From: Folioceros fuciformis | Taxonomy: Eukaryota; Anthocerotophyta; Anthocerotopsida; Anthocerotales | Reading direction: 5' to 3' | Assembly (NCBI GenBank): GCA_049999805.1 | Contig: JBNGIO010006327.1 | Coordinates: 195,394-259,393, forward strand | DNA: 64,000 nt | Shown here: positions 30,471 through 44,413 of the stretch, piece after piece | How positions within the stretch are numbered: position 1 is the first letter of the stretch | Layout: every line of letters starts with the position of its first letter | Translations under genes and position numbers: made by a program | Notes under the pieces: model-generated | Told to the model about the DNA's origin: nothing | Database searches by the model: none | Seen by the model: the letters and a program-made list of their open reading frames with translations, nothing else

Positions 30471-33400
30471 AGGCGAGCCCCGACCGGTGGTCAGCCAAGT
30501 GCGGCTGTTGTGTGCTGCTCCTCCTGGCGCCTCCTGTGACCTGTGACACAATGCGTAATTCAAACAAGCGTCCTGTGTCATGAGCTTGTACAATTACACT
30601 TTCACGCTGCCACAAGGCACAACACAAGCATGCACTGTACCTTCGTTGCCTGTTGCTCCCTCTGACAACACGCGCGCACACACACCACGGACTGCTCCAA
30701 CCCTTCCAGCCTTGTGCGTCAGCATGGCCTCGCCCATCACGTGAGCGCGGCCACTGTAACTGTAGGCTCCGGACTCCAGAGTCCAGACCCAGCGCCAGCG
30801 CCAGCGCCAACGGCAGGGGCAGAGCCTGTGACTAGGGCAATGTGCTGTGTGCAATTCCACACTTTGTGCCAGTGGTCTTAAGTAATGTATGTCTGTAAAG
30901 GCGGAGATGGTACAACTACTATCTCATTCTCTTGGGAACAGAGCTTCCGATATGTATCTTGCCCTCACCTTTCTTGCTTCCGTCTCCCTGCTGCTGCCGC
31001 TGCTGCTTCCTGCTTCCCCTTCTGCGCACCGCCCTGCACAGCACGCCGAGATGGGCCCGCGGCTGCCTGGGAATTTGGGAATGCGGTGGGGGGATGGGGA
31101 TGTCAAAGTGTCAATGTGTGGTGGCCTAGAACCCGAGATAAGGCTAACGTGCGCATGGGAAGCTGTGCTCTGGAGACTCCCCTTACTAAAACCCTTGTTG
31201 CATATCAGCATTGATCCGCGCAAACCGTTGGCCTCCTTGGGGTTTTCACCGCCACTAACAAAGTACCACATGGTACATCACTCCGGCCACCCCCCACATG
31301 GCCTCCTCAATACATTCAAATACCTCTCTGAGGAGCCTTTTCCCGACACTGTTTCCATGTGCTTCCCGCACATGTAACAGGCTAGGCTAGTCATCTACCC
31401 CCGCACCGGGACAGGTGGCTGGCTGCCTTACCTTTCCTTGCCCTGCCTCGAATTGCCTTGCCTTTCCTTGCGTTGCTTGCGTAGCCGGGATGCCTGGTGG
31501 ATGCTCGAAGTGCGAAGTCGAGATATCTAAAATCTCACCTGACCGGAGGCCCACTTTCAGATCTGCTGCCGCTGCTGCTGTTGCTGCTGCAACAGTATCT
31601 GTCCTCATGAATCTGCGGAATGAAATCAAGTTTCCTTCCAGGCTGAGTAGAATGATTGAGGAAAGGGATTTCAGGACGTGAAGGAACGGGCCTGAGCAGT
31701 CTGAATGATTGAGGATGGGAGATTTCAGGAAAAGGAAATGCCAGCCTGAGTAGCATGATTGAGGAAGCAGCTTGGGAATATCAGGTGAAGAAACTCCGTA
31801 TGAGAGAGTAGTGGTGTAGTGCCTTGGTGGGCTCCAGGTACAAGCTGTAGCTTGCAATCTAGAAGCTTGCCTAGGAAGAGCGCGGCTGTTGTAGTTTTTT
31901 GAAGTGGTCAGGGTCCCAACAAGCGCAGACCAGTGCAGAGTAGGGCAGAGTAGGGCAGGGCAGCGCAGAATAGGGCGGGCAGTGCAGAGTAGGGCAGGGC
32001 AGTGCAGAGTAGGGCAGGGCAGGCATGCAGGTAGAAGTGTGTGGGAGAGTCGTGACTGCCTGGTGGGGTTGGTGGAAGTGCCGTTTCTCTCCGATCTGGA
32101 CGCAGCCAGTGCTGCACCATCCCATTCAAGGCAGGAACCCGGTACTTATTACGAAAGGCCCAGGGGCAGGACTGTAAACAGCACTTTGCGTGGCGTCGTG
32201 TGATTCGTGAATCTGTAAAGGCAGACCGAGGTGCCGTCTGCTCCATCTCACGCGTTCCATTCAATGCTGCAGGCGCCACTCCATGGCCGACGCTTTCCGT
32301 CTCCGCTGCCCTGCTCTGGTCTCTGCACCGTCGCAGGGTCCACCTTCCCGCACCCCATCACGTGGGTGGTGTAATTGCGCAATCTCACCACTTCCCATGA
32401 AACGATAGTACCGCTCAGTCAAAACAGCGTTAATGCAGGGCACGAATCTGCTACCGTGGCTTGCGCAACTGGGCAGTCTCTAGAACAAGCTACGTAATGC
32501 CATTGGACCATACCCGACCTGCAATTCCGTTCCACATGCTACTCACAGAGCCGGGCGCCCTGATCACTGTACATACATATGTATGTATTGTGGAGAGGTT
32601 CCATCTGAGTGCCATCCTGAAGTAGCTGCGATGTACTTTCAGGGCTGCGTGATTGCTGCTCTCCGTTCTGTGTGCACACTGCACTACATTACAGTGCATG
32701 TAGTCGTCTGTACATTAGCTCACACTTCCACAGTTGCTGGTGACCGTGGTGTGTCAGCCTACCCTGGGGAACCTCGACTTTACTGAACAAGGTAGAGGGA
32801 ACACTGCCACACCAAAGGTAAATCTAAGGGGAAATCGAAATCAGCACCAACCGTCTGACACAAAGCAGAAGGCACAAATATCTTGCTGGAACTTCTGGCA
32901 TCCACCCATACCCCAAGTATCATGCATACATCTCTAACCCCTTCACGCATATCGAAGAGGAGAGTCTGAGGTGCCGTCCGCCTCCTCGAATTGGGATCCA
33001 TCCATATGGCTAACCTTTCGGTTAGACTCCCGAGCTTACTCCCTTGAATGTGGGATGGCAGAAAAGCCTCTCTAATTTGCGATGTTCCAAGCATTCTAGT
33101 ACCCCTCGTGAGCTCTCTCTCTAAGCGGGAGAGGGAGATTCCAATTATAAGTTTTACCTCCTAGTGGGTTAGATTTGATTTATTTGCTGACATATTAAAA
33201 ACCTTAATTCACGAGGCTCTCCATGGCATGAATAGGACCACCCAAGCTACCGTGCCCAAGCAGGTAATCTGGAGCGATATGCAGCAATAATCATGCATGC
33301 TGACGGGACGACACCCCATCCCGATACTCTGATCCACCCCCGGGAAGACATGACGAACCTGGCTACTTACGTCTGAAAACAACTGCTGTCGTGCCCTGGC

Positions 33401-34951
33401 AATTCCTGCCAGCCAACACCCTCTGTCCATGCAGACGTAGGCAGGCATTTCATCGTTTTGGAAGCTGGGACAAGCGTTTGGTTGTGTTCGAGCCGTGAGG
33501 GAAATCAGCAGTACCGGCAGGTCATAAGAATGCTGCTGTCACGATGCCTGCTAATGGCAACACACACGGAAAACATGTACACATTTCAAGCTGTCTTACA
33601 TCTTAAAGATTTTGCAATCTTGGTGCAGGGCCGTTGGTATAATGTGATGGTGGAAGCTCATGAGCTGACACGACATGTGTCTGGACCCTGGAGACCTGGC
33701 TCCTGGACGGCAACATTGGCATTGGAGGAGTCCGAATTACGGACCTCTGTTGTTTCACTTCTCCAGTTTCCTGCATGCATGCGTGTCCACTGCGTGACGA
33801 TGCTGCAGACTGGACACCTATTCTGGAAGCAGCTACAGAACCTGTGAGCCCACCAGCAACGGCCATACGCGGGCTGCAGTACTTGGCCTAACCAGTCGAA
33901 TGTTGGCACTCATGTTGCTTTCAGCTCTGCTCAGGAATCTGAGATAGCTTGTGTCAGGCACAACTGTATCGGCTTCACCTTGTTCCAGATCCTAACCTTC
34001 GGGGTGAAGCGTTCCCTCTCAAGAGCCTCCAGGGTAAAGAATCATGTCTCCACAGCCACAGCTGCTCTTTTTTGTCTCTTCACCTGAGCTCCAGGCACCC
34101 GTCATACTGTGCCGGGCGCCACTCCGGGTTCCTACCACTGCTTTGGAATCTCACCCTCGTGGCATCTACGTGGGGAAACAGACACATCTGCAGAGCCGAG
34201 AGAGAGCGTTGGACACCCCGTGAGCTTTCACCGGTGCATGCCTCGTGTTTCTACACATACGTTCAAACAGGTAGGTAACTTGCCAATGCTGCAAGTTGCA
34301 GGGACGATTTTAATACAACATTCACGGACCAACAATCGGGGCTAGGGATGGACACAAGAGAGATGCCCCTTGTGGTTGACCAGCTTCAAGATGCCCACTC
34401 TTTACAAATCTTCCGGCCTGGTCCAAGTTGCGTCAAAGGGAAGAATCATAGGCTGCTTGGCTCGTGGCCGACATCACTTATATTCCCTACTTCCCTGGTG
34501 CTGCACCTCCAAGCCACCACAGAAAGTAGGTGTCGACGGCCGGCGGCTCAAACGCTGACACCCAAGGTACTCCCAACATAGAGTATGTGGAGAGGGCTGC
34601 TCGATTCCTAGATTTCCATACAAGACTGGGTTGGAATTCCTGAACAGGACAGGAAGACCTATTACACACATGTGTTCCTGTAAACTATTGGCGGGTCTCG
34701 CCAGGGCAAGCCTGCCACAGCAGCGCAGTTACTAACTAGGAACTGGGAGCTATGTGCTCAGAGGCTGAAGCTGTTTCGGCAGTTTCATCCCAGCGTCTCA
34801 TACATATGGTAATGACATGGTTAGGAACTGCATACCAGGAATACTGGTACAGCGAAAATTCATCGCTTCCATTTACATCAAATAATTCAGGAGAAACCGC
34901 GGTACAACTGGCGTCACCCCATAGCGTATGTACAAACCGGTCCTAACCAAC
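30471..34951. other. Long stretch without a recognised gene
   Basis: Open frames up to about 160 codons occur (for example 30889-31377) but none has motifs or exon structure that I can defend. A minisatellite with unit near GCAGAGTAGGGCAG runs from about 31925 to 32031. The last few hundred bases should contain the 3' UTR of the PARP gene. Confidence 0.5.
31925..32031. repeat. Minisatellite, GCAGAGTAGG type
   Basis: Six to eight imperfect copies of a 10-20 base unit built from CAGTGCAGAGTAGGGCAGGG lie here. Confidence 0.75.
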
Positions 34952-37900
34952 CTATTTGTAGTTGAGCCGAACCCTTAGCAAGAACCGTGCTTTCACCTGC
35001 TAGCCAACAATCCAGCCGCACTTATCACACCATGAGACACAGTGACCAGCTGCAAGGCAGTGAGTAAATGGGAGTAGTGGCTCACCTGCGCTGGATCATA
35101 GATGACATATTCATTGTACAGAAGGTCGGTGCCTTGCACTCCTGAAGGTACTGGCCTTCCGCAAGGCACCGTGACATTGCCTCGAAACTTCTCAAACTCC
35201 GCCTCATTTGGCTTTGTGAGGCCAACACCTTTCGTAGAATTCATACCCCTAGGAGGCTTCTCGATATGCTGAAGCACCCAGAAAGTAGTTTGTTTCATCC
35301 ACAACTTACGATGGGAGACAAGAATCGCACTTTGCCTCACCTCCATTCATTCACATGCCCTAAAGTTACATGAACGTTCTGAGAATTGGGATACAGGTTC
35401 AAGCACCCACTCACCTGAGGACTCTTCAGCTCATGCACCTTTCCAAGAGCTACCTCACACACTAGCATCAGACAGGTGGGGTCATTCTTGTTCGGATGGC
35501 ACCTCTCAGCGCACTTGCTCACCAGATCCGAAAAATATACTCCTTTGCCAAACTGCAACAAACATGGAGTCATACCCGTCCGTTCCCTCGCACCATGGCC
35601 GGAGAAACACATGAAACTAGGAACCATCAAATCTGTATACCATGTAACCAGCAACAGGAGCTTCCTGTGGGGCAACGCGGAGTCCTTGACTAAGGATACT
35701 AACATAACTTGTAGTCCGTGAACCTGCATACAGGAGTGACCACAACTGAATCACGTGCACTCGTAGCTCCCGACCATCCACAGACGCAAAGAACCACCAG
35801 GTCCTGAGCATCCACATGAGAGGCAGGAGTCATTCCACGAAACAGGGGTGAAAGGTTATTGATACGCACCATGCCAAAGCAGCATGTGATTTTTCATCTT
35901 CTTCTTGAATGGTTCGAACTTCTCGGCTTCGCCATCCCTGTTGACAACAAACACATCCTCCAGCTCCAGCGCCCACTCCTGAGACGTCATAATTCAAGCA
36001 CAGTTAGAAAGATTTTCAAGCTGGGGAGTACCACTGCGTGGACAGAACAGGTTACTACCTTGTTATCATTCGTTCTATCCAAGTACTTCTTCACAAGCCT
36101 ATACTCTGCACTATTCTGTGGCAAAGGTGCTATGTCGCAACAGAGACGCTTGTAGTGAGTGTCAAGAGGGTCCTCTCCAGGTACATCTTCCCTTGCACCA
36201 ATCAAGTTGGAGACTACTTCCATATCTCTAAGAGCTTCCAACATCTCAGCCTGCAAAGGTCTCGAACAAATAAAACCACATGCATCGTAAAATACTTGCA
36301 GCACCATGGAGCGGTAACTATGATTTTACCTTGGACCTAACCTCATCCTCGGTGTCAATTGTGTGGGGTTTGGTAGCTGGAATGAGAGCAAAGAATCGGT
36401 TGCTAGCCTCCATCAAGGCGGTTTTCTTCTGATCAGCGGATAGACTGTCAGAGGCGAGGTGACCTTGTATCTCTGTCAGTGCTGCAAATCCTGATTGGCA
36501 AGGACGGTAGAAGTAAGGAGCACAACTCACAATTCAGCTTGTTCCATACAAAGATATTCAAAATGTGCAAGGGTGTAGAAAAACCTTGCTCTATGTGAAG
36601 TTTGCTCAGCTTTTCAAATGGCATGTCATCAGCTTTGATTTCATACTCTAACATTGCAGCCCTGCGAAACAATATATGCTCAGAGAGTAAAACAACAACA
36701 CAAGTTTTGCCACAACACGCATGCTTCAGCAAAATGTTTAGAGCTGCACACATTTGAAGTCACCTGTATCTCTTTGCGTCAAACAAGAGCTTCATGAGAT
36801 TCAGAAGTTGAGAATCCAGCTTACTCCTAGAGCCTACAACAGGCTCTTCACTTGGAGCATCATGATCCATACTATCTTCCTACATAATTGGAACACCACC
36901 GTATAAGCACATGCATGGGTTGGCGGAGGTAAACTGAATTGTAAAACGGAGCAATGCTAGCACACTTGATTGAAAACTAAACGAACACCCTCAGCAAGTT
37001 TAACAAACTTGTGGTCAATCACAAGGCCGTTAGGCAACAGGACAATACAATTTCAGCAGGGTAATATTTGCCAGATTGCTTCTCAAATTTTTCTTTTTTC
37101 TCCCATGACTCCCACTCATTTCCAGTCTTCTCTAGAAATAGCCGCTTGAACTCATTGATAGCCGTTGGTCTAGAGAACTTCTCTGACTTCTTGCTTTTTC
37201 TGCTTCCCACTCGTCCCCACTTGCGAAACAAGGTGTGCATATTAGTGCCGTCCTCCTCAATAATCTGCAAGATATAGTAGCTGCCACAATTGATGGCAAT
37301 GTTGTACACCAGATTAGATTAGATCAGATCAGACGTGATGCCTGAACCAGGAATCGTTGTTTCTGGTCAGAAGCAAAGAAGCGACAGGATTGAAGGGTCT
37401 ACCTATTTTTGCCAGACTTGTCACATTTATTCAAAGTCATATTATAGATTGTTTTTCCATCTTCCAGGATGTGACCTTTGTCTTGCAAACCAGAATCCTC
37501 GTGAACAGCACTCCTTTCTTGCACCTTCACCTTCACCACAGACGTATCAGACTTCACCTCAATGATGTATGGCTCATACGAGATCCCATTCTTCATCTCC
37601 AAGCAGTCTGTCAAGAATGCCTCTCGCAACACCGGGATTTTCAGATTCCTGAGAGTACATTCATATGAGTTATGAAACCAAGGGAGAGTCATGCGACGTC
37701 AACTCCACCTTAGGGTAGAAGAGCCACAGCAAAAAAAACTATTTAGTTTTGCGAGAGATAAGAAAAAAACTAAAAACACTCACTGAGCCTGCTGCAGTTT
37801 ATCTTCGTGCTTCTCAAGATCACTTTCACTTGCTATAACATACTTTGTATCTGCAAAGCACAGTTCAATCAAATGAACAAGAGAACAAATAACTACTGCC

Positions 37901-39667
37901 TTAGACAGCCTCAGAATGGACGGAAAATTATGCATACACCAACCAGACGTTATTGCAGAAACTAGACGACCTCCAGCTCCCTCAATCAGCTCCTTCCACT
38001 TCGCCTGTTAAGATGGAGCATGCAGAGATCAGCAGCCATTGCGCAGCGGGTCCATAACTTCAGACATTGCGAATTCAAAGCCAAGGGCACAGTAGAACAC
38101 CAAGCAAACAGGAGAACACCACGTGAGAGGCAAGGGCCACACACTTGAGATTGAGACAGCCGACCAAGTATGGTGATCACTACGCCTGCCAACGGCCCAT
38201 CAGAAGAAGGTGCGGTAGAGTCTGGCTTCCCTACAATTTTAGCCTCCTGTTTTGGTGATGAGGGCAGGTACAGTCTTTCTGCCTTTACTTTTCGACTTTT
38301 ATACCACTGAAGACAGTGAAACACGACTCATTCTTAAGGGAAGATAGAAAGCAATTATACATATGTTACTTTGCAAATATGGAGCTTCGCATGTGCGCAC
38401 CTGAAGTAGATACTCATTCGAAGTGCCCTCCGGAATCTGCCATCTGCCTCTAAGACGAGCAGGTGCAAAAGTCGCGTAGCTGCACTTGGGATGGGATGAC
38501 CTAAAGCCTTTACACTTGTAAGGCCCACCTTGGTATTCCACAGGACTTGAACACATAGGACACTTGTCCAAGACTCCGAACATCATGCCATCAGCGCTGC
38601 AGGAACAAGTCGATGACAATTAGTATGCAACAGCTGCGCCGAGTTGAACATAACAGCCCCTCCAAATGACTTACCAACGTTCTCTGAGGTCGTTTTCAGA
38701 CCCAGTGGCATCTTGATAATTGGCAGCGAGCATCTTCTTCATCTCTACCATGGTGACATGCTTTTGCAAGTTGTCCATAAAAGCCCCTACTGCCTTCTTT
38801 TGCTTGTCCAACTTCTTCTCAAGGTCAGGGTCGACAGGTAATCTGTCCACAGGGTTATCAACTTTCTCTACAACAACCTTACGTGGCCTCCCCTTTTTCT
38901 TCGGTACCACAGCAGCAGTACTCTCAGTTACTTTTCCATTTTTCACAGAAGCATCTTCTCCCCCTTCCTTCCTAGCACGTTTTTCCACCAGTTCACCATC
39001 TACGCTCGTCTTCTCATCAACAGCACTTGCCTTCCGTTTTTTACTTCCTTCTGGAGAGCCACAGCCTGAGGTCAGAGTCGGCATTCCCAGGGGGACATCT
39101 TGAAGTACAAAGAAGCAAGCACTACAAATATCCACCCTTAGGAACCATTAGGGACAAAGAGTTGCACAATCATACCTGCCACTAGGTTTGTCAAGAACGG
39201 TTTTGCAAGGTCCTGAACCATATTTTGATCGTCAGCTGTCAAAGTCTCCCAGCCCTGGAGCTCTTCTAAAGGAAACACCAGCCAGCCCGCTTCAAGGAAA
39301 CATTTAACGTGCCTCCAGGCTGGTATCTTCCCCCTGAACTTCAGACTCTCTGATGGCACCATACTTGAAACACGGACCTGCACAGTCAGTACTGGAGGTA
39401 AGTACCGCTGCTAACCGTGATGGCACAAAAACGTTATGCAGTGGTGAGAGCACGTACCTCCCCTTTCTCGATCTTTTGACTACAGCCCTTGCAAGTGGAA
39501 CGAGAGCTCTTCGCATTGTCAATTAAATGAGGACCATCAGCACCTGTACCAGTTCGAGCTCCATGGCCTCTGACTACATCAGCAGATAGAACTGCACCAC
39601 CATCCGACTTTTCAGCGTGGGCTGGGTCCTCCACGGGCCACTTTTCCACTCCCTCCTCGTCATCCAT
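34952..39667 (-). CDS. Poly(ADP-ribose) polymerase, PARP1/PARP3 class
   Basis: This nuclear enzyme senses DNA breaks and builds poly(ADP-ribose) from NAD+. It is spread over many short exons. First exon 39667-39458 and second 39377-39176 carry one PARP-type zinc finger ([14 protein letters not shown], then [14 protein letters not shown]2C...HX2C). Exon 39098-38675 is a basic linker with [13 protein letters not shown]1 follows ([18 protein letters not shown]), then BRCT (about 38250-37800), WGR ([11 protein letters not shown], about 37230), the helical regulatory domain (36700-36050) and the catalytic domain. The HYE triad is intact: LLWHGSR split by an intron, GKGVYFSDL, and [10 protein letters not shown]. 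The last exon, 34996-34952, encodes [18 protein letters not shown]1 normally has two N-terminal fingers. The single finger and the PPRG...STKGVG loop recall plant PARP3, but plant PARP3 often lacks HYE, so subclass is left open. Confidence 0.9.
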
Positions 39668-41511
39668 CGCGGTTTAGTGGGAAGCGACCTACAACAGGAC
39701 AGGCATCTGTTACATTCGCGAGTTCTTCAATGGGTGTTTATCAATCCCTCTTGCGTGCTGCAGTCAGACTACCTTCCCCCCGAACTTCTTTGACCGGAAT
39801 TCTCGCGCTCCAAGTGTAGCCCGTCCTCAGCCAAGACTAGGTCGTCCGTTCCCAGTACTTAGGGTTTTCTGATCACGGTCCTAGCATTCTTCTTTCCGTT
39901 TCTCACTAAACGCCATACCACCTCTGAAGTTATTGCCCCTACGGTAGTCATAGCCTTGACAAGAGCTGCAGCTGGCCTTGATGACACCCACAACTTCACA
40001 TCCAGCCTGCAAGAGTACTGCAGCTCAGTAACATGAGCAGGCAGCTCACACTCCCACGCTTTTGAAACTGTACCCACGGCCCTCGTCACCCGCACGCTGA
40101 CGTTGGTGGGTACAACGTATGTAGGTACGTACGCATACTGGTTTACATGCATCGTTTCTTATCGAGGTTTACATACATAGATGGTTTTATGGCCCTTTTA
40201 CTCTCGGTATGTTAGGCTCCAAATAAATTCTCGATTAAGGACTGGATCGTTTACATGTTCAGTACTAGAGTACCGTATCTACAAAAACTATCTGTACACA
40301 AGAACATACGAGTAAAACTGTAAGAGCTATCATTAGGGGAGGCACGTTTTAACATAACTAATAAATAAAAGTACATAACTCATACAATTAAGGGTGGGTA
40401 TCCAAGATATAATATGTAAACTAGATATGGAGAAATTTAAATATGCACAACCCACCCACCATGGGACAATGATAAGTATCATGTTAATGGTAGTGCGCAA
40501 GGGTAGGTCTAAAATGTTGCAATCATTTTCTTGGCTTTGAAGAAGTTTTATACTTCTAAAGGGGGGGAGGGAAGGGCAAGGATGAGATAAGACAAGTGCA
40601 AGTATGTGATAAGGTGCAAGCTCAGCAAACTTGGATGAGCATTGCTTTATTGCAAAATAGTGTACTGTAAGATGCAAGTGAAATTGTTATAGATTGAGTT
40701 TTTGGGACCTTTGGTGTTTCATAAGCACATAGCTCCTTTCCTTGTCAACTCACTTATAAGTTCTTATTCTACTTTTATTACTAATCACCATAGCTCGCCC
40801 TACTGAGTATCTAGCACTTTTAATTTTAACACCATCTTTGTGGGATAAGGTGCAAGCCAACACCTAACAAGTCTAATTCCTTTACCCACTCCTTCTAAAA
40901 ATTGTCTCATCTACCCTCTACTTTTAGTACAAACCTTGTAAGGAAGAAGTTAGCATGCTAGAAACTAGTGACCAACACAAGGTAAAGGGATCTCTAGGCT
41001 TAACGATCTTTAAGTTTTACATCCTTGAAGGAAGTGTGCTCGATACTATTGTGCACAACAAGCCTTTGGGTTTATTAGAGGCAATTGCAAGATGGAAAGG
41101 TGGTAGTATCTTTCCGTCTGTCATATATGACTTATCACTCATACATTAGAACATAGAAATTCCAAGGTTATGGATGCTTTCACATTCTTTATGAGTAGAT
41201 CTCTTGCTTGGGCATCCCATGAGGGCAAATTAAAGCTTTGTCTCGCATCTTGTGTGGCGGAAAAAAGCCTTGGGCCTGTCTCCAAGGCTTCAATCTCCAT
41301 TTGGAGCAAACCTCCATTTTTCAACCATTTTGGAGCAAAATGGGTTTAGGGTTTAGCGGCATAGCGAACCATAATGGCATATAGTGAAGCATTTGGAGGG
41401 CTTCGTAGGGTTACTAATTACAACGATGAGTACAACTGTTTGGTTTTGATATTTTTACAAGACTTTCTACATGCGTCTATCATATCATATGGTGCATAAC
41501 ACCCAGCCTTT

Positions 41512-41617
41512 GCCTATTAAGGATACCTCTTGCCTAGTATGTTCTCAACTTTGTTCCAGGGTCAGCCTATTAAGGATACCTCTTGCCTAGTGTGTTTTCA
41601 ACTTTGTTCTAGGGTCA
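41512..41617. repeat. 53-bp tandem duplication
   Basis: Units 41512-41564 and 41565-41617 differ by three transitions. Confidence 0.92.
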
Positions 41618-41671
41618 AACAGGTGAAATGCCATATTGGTTATAAGTATAAGGACTTCGATAGGACCACTG

Positions 41672-41806
41672 GGGTGGCACAAATGTGACTTGCTTCTTCT
41701 TTCAAACTAACTACCAATCCTCTTCTAAGAGATCCCCTTGGGTGGCACAAATGTGACTTGCTTCTTCTTTCAAACTAACTACCAATCCTCTTCTAAGAGA
41801 TCCCCT
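41672..41806. repeat. 68-bp tandem duplication
   Basis: Units 41672-41739 and 41740-41806 are almost identical, which suggests a recent event. Confidence 0.92.
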
Positions 41807-42011
41807 CAGGCTGCCCCTAGAGTGGCTGTAGCTTCGAGAGCAATTTCATCCTTGTTGGCTCTTTTTCATCCTCATTTTCCATGGGCAGTTTAATCACTTG
41901 TTGGCTCTTTTCCATCCTCTTTTTCCGTGGGCATCTTCCCTTGGATCTTCTTGGTTACGACACGGGCAATGAGGATGTTTGGATTTTGTTCCTTTTCCTC
42001 TTTAGATGGTG

Positions 42012-42163
42012 CCTTTGGCGCTCTAGGGGGTAGTCCTCCAAGTCATAGGGCCTTTGGCGCTCTAAGGTAGTCCTCTAGATCATAGGGCCTTTGGGGCTCC
42101 AGGGGTAGTTCTCAAGGTCATAGGGCTTTTGGCGCTATAGGGGTAGTCCTCCAGGTCATAGGG
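42012..42163. repeat. About 38-bp tandem repeat, four copies
   Basis: The unit begins CCTTTGGCGCTCTAGG and ends GTCATAGGG. The copies differ by a few substitutions and 1-2 bp indels. Confidence 0.88.
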
Positions 42164-44413
42164 ATGACCTATTGGTAAGGATGTGCCATGGGCATCGAAC
42201 ATCCCAAGAGGGCATTGCATTTGGGACATGGGCATGGACGCTTTGGTTGGGTATTGTATTTGGCTACTATGTTTAGCATGCCATGATGGCATGGATTTGG
42301 AAGTTCTAGCCCCATCACCCCCACTCATGCGCTATGTAAGCAAAATGACAAATTATTTAAGGTTACTTTGTATTGTGGTTTCAACTTAAGTACATGAATA
42401 GTAAGAAAAGTATAAAGTTAGCTAACCCAAAATGCCAAAAGCAACCTACAAAAATCTAAAAAATGGAGAGTTTTCTCAAACTCAACCAAACAACTTGCAT
42501 TTTGAATGTGGTATGAAATTATATAAAAAAGAAAAATATAATAGTAATTACTTGAGTAATTATTTTCAACCCATATTTTCCATAAAATGGTTCTTGGTAA
42601 GTTTTTTTTGTTTAACTTAAAATTCACTTTGGGCCCAAACTAACCTTAGTCTTTAAAAAGTGGAGTATGTCTCCACTTTTTAGGAGACTATAAAATTTGT
42701 GCTAAATTTCATTCTTTGTGAAGGGTGGCAATTACAAATATGTTAGGGTTTGGCTTGATGGCACAAAAGCTCTTGGTTTTGTCAACCCCCCTTAAGATTT
42801 GGCATGATGGTGCAAAGCTCTCGGTTTTATCTTACCCCCATTGACTGAAACCCTTGTACTTTACTTCTAGTATGCTTGGTCACCTATGCTAGTACCTTTA
42901 AATGACTATCACCTTCAAACCATATTATTGATAACTATCATATAATATCCTAAGGCACTTCACCTAAACTAAAACAATGCTTGTCTTGTATTATAGATTA
43001 TGGTGTTATAGCACACCAAAGAGGACAAACAATGGTGTCCAAGATTTTTTTTTCAAACACATCTTAAATAGCCTCTATGGCTATTGTGTATTTGAGAAGT
43101 TGTAAATGTGGAGCCTTCTTCCTCGTGCAAGCATCTTTTACTATCACTTGCGCATCCAACACTTAAATGACCCCATCTTGTGCATCCAACTTGATCGGGT
43201 AAAAAGCGCCTAGCACGATCAAATTCATCCAATGTATGATGCCTAGCATTCTTCGGGCATGGGTGCAATGTAAAGGCTTGCACCAAGGGGAGGCCTTAAT
43301 AGGGCTAAGGCCTTGAATTAGAGTGAGCTGACGCCCTTGATGAAAAGCCTTGCAGTGAATGAGGTGAGGCCCGTGATGAAGGGCCTTTGAGTGAACGCTA
43401 GAAGGCCTTAGATGAGGCTCCGTACTAAGGACAAAATGAGGGGCTTGAAATTGTGGCCAACTAGCTACACCATACCCGAGCTCAGATTCCTTAATAACAT
43501 GCCTACTCATGGGAGCAAGCTGGCAATTTTTGTTTGTCCACACTTTTTCTTGTGTGTTCTAAGATTTCGGTACCCACTAGGGCGACATTGACCGTTTTTG
43601 GGAGGGCCCTAGAGCATACAGCTAACCTTAGCGGCCATGAGCAGAAGAATCTAGGAGAACCCAGAAAAAAGTAGTTTGAAATTTCCCCCTTTATGTGCGC
43701 TGTGGTATGACGGAGTTCAAGCATTACACCACACCTCCACTCTCCAGTAGTTGGTGAAAGAGGATTGACTTGATCTTGTTGGCAGCCGTAGTTCACACAT
43801 CTCCACTCTCTAAGTAGTCGGTGGGCTAGAGGATTCACTTGAGCCTGTTGGCAGCGTGGTTCACACATCTCTACTCTTCGGTAGTTGGTGAGCCAGAGGA
43901 TTGACTTGAACTTGTTGGCAGCCATTGTGTTTGTCAGCCTTGCCGGCCTTCTTTCTCGGGTTTAGAAAGTGCTAGAGATGCTTTAGCGACGGACCTGGAA
44001 CATTGTTGTGTAGACAGTGCCACGGAAAGAATATCAAACGGTCATTCGGCTCTGAAAAGCAGGAAAGTGGGAGTTTGTCAGCACGAGTTAATGCCTGCCA
44101 AGACCCCAGTCAAAGTTCCCCTTAGGAGTGGTGTGGTGGGACTCCGTGTGTACATCCGCGGGATATGATGACAGTAGTGACCTAAACAATGTGCTTCTTC
44201 CCGGTGTTGGCAGACCTTGATGCTAGTGCTGTAGCAGAGATGATTTAGTATTTTATTCTATTCCATGGTAGGTGAAGATGCATCCTTCCGGGAATGAGCA
44301 CAGACACTAAGGGCATCCAGCAGCTGAGCAGAGAGCAGAGCTGGATGGCACGCGCGTCGCGCCTGTACATTTTCACAACCTGTGTTGTTTATCTTGCGGG
44401 GGTGCCGTGCTGC

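Larger units (their letters stand above)
39668..44413. other. AT-rich island of short tandem duplications
   Basis: The first 400 bp are probably PARP promoter. Beyond about 40,150 the DNA becomes AT-rich and holds no gene that I recognise. It contains direct tandem duplications: 53 bp x2 (41512-41617), 68 bp x2 (41672-41806), about 38 bp x4 (42012-42163) and about 68 bp x3 (43729-43925). There is also a perfect 11-bp hairpin (42655-42681). The DNA looks like old, unselected repeat sequence. Confidence 0.65.

Noticed and set aside
30039-30860. Frames crossing the N gap, poly-Ser or Gly-Ala repeats
   Set aside because: They are translations of the hexanucleotide array and undefined bases.
30889-31377. 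162-codon frame with a hydrophobic N-terminal segment
   Set aside because: The Leu-rich stretch mimics a signal peptide, but the rest is low complexity with no homolog that I recall and overlapping frames on both strands.
38720-39103. 127-codon plus-strand frame with Phe/Ser-rich hydrophobic look
   Set aside because: It is the complement of the Lys/Glu-rich PARP linker exon.
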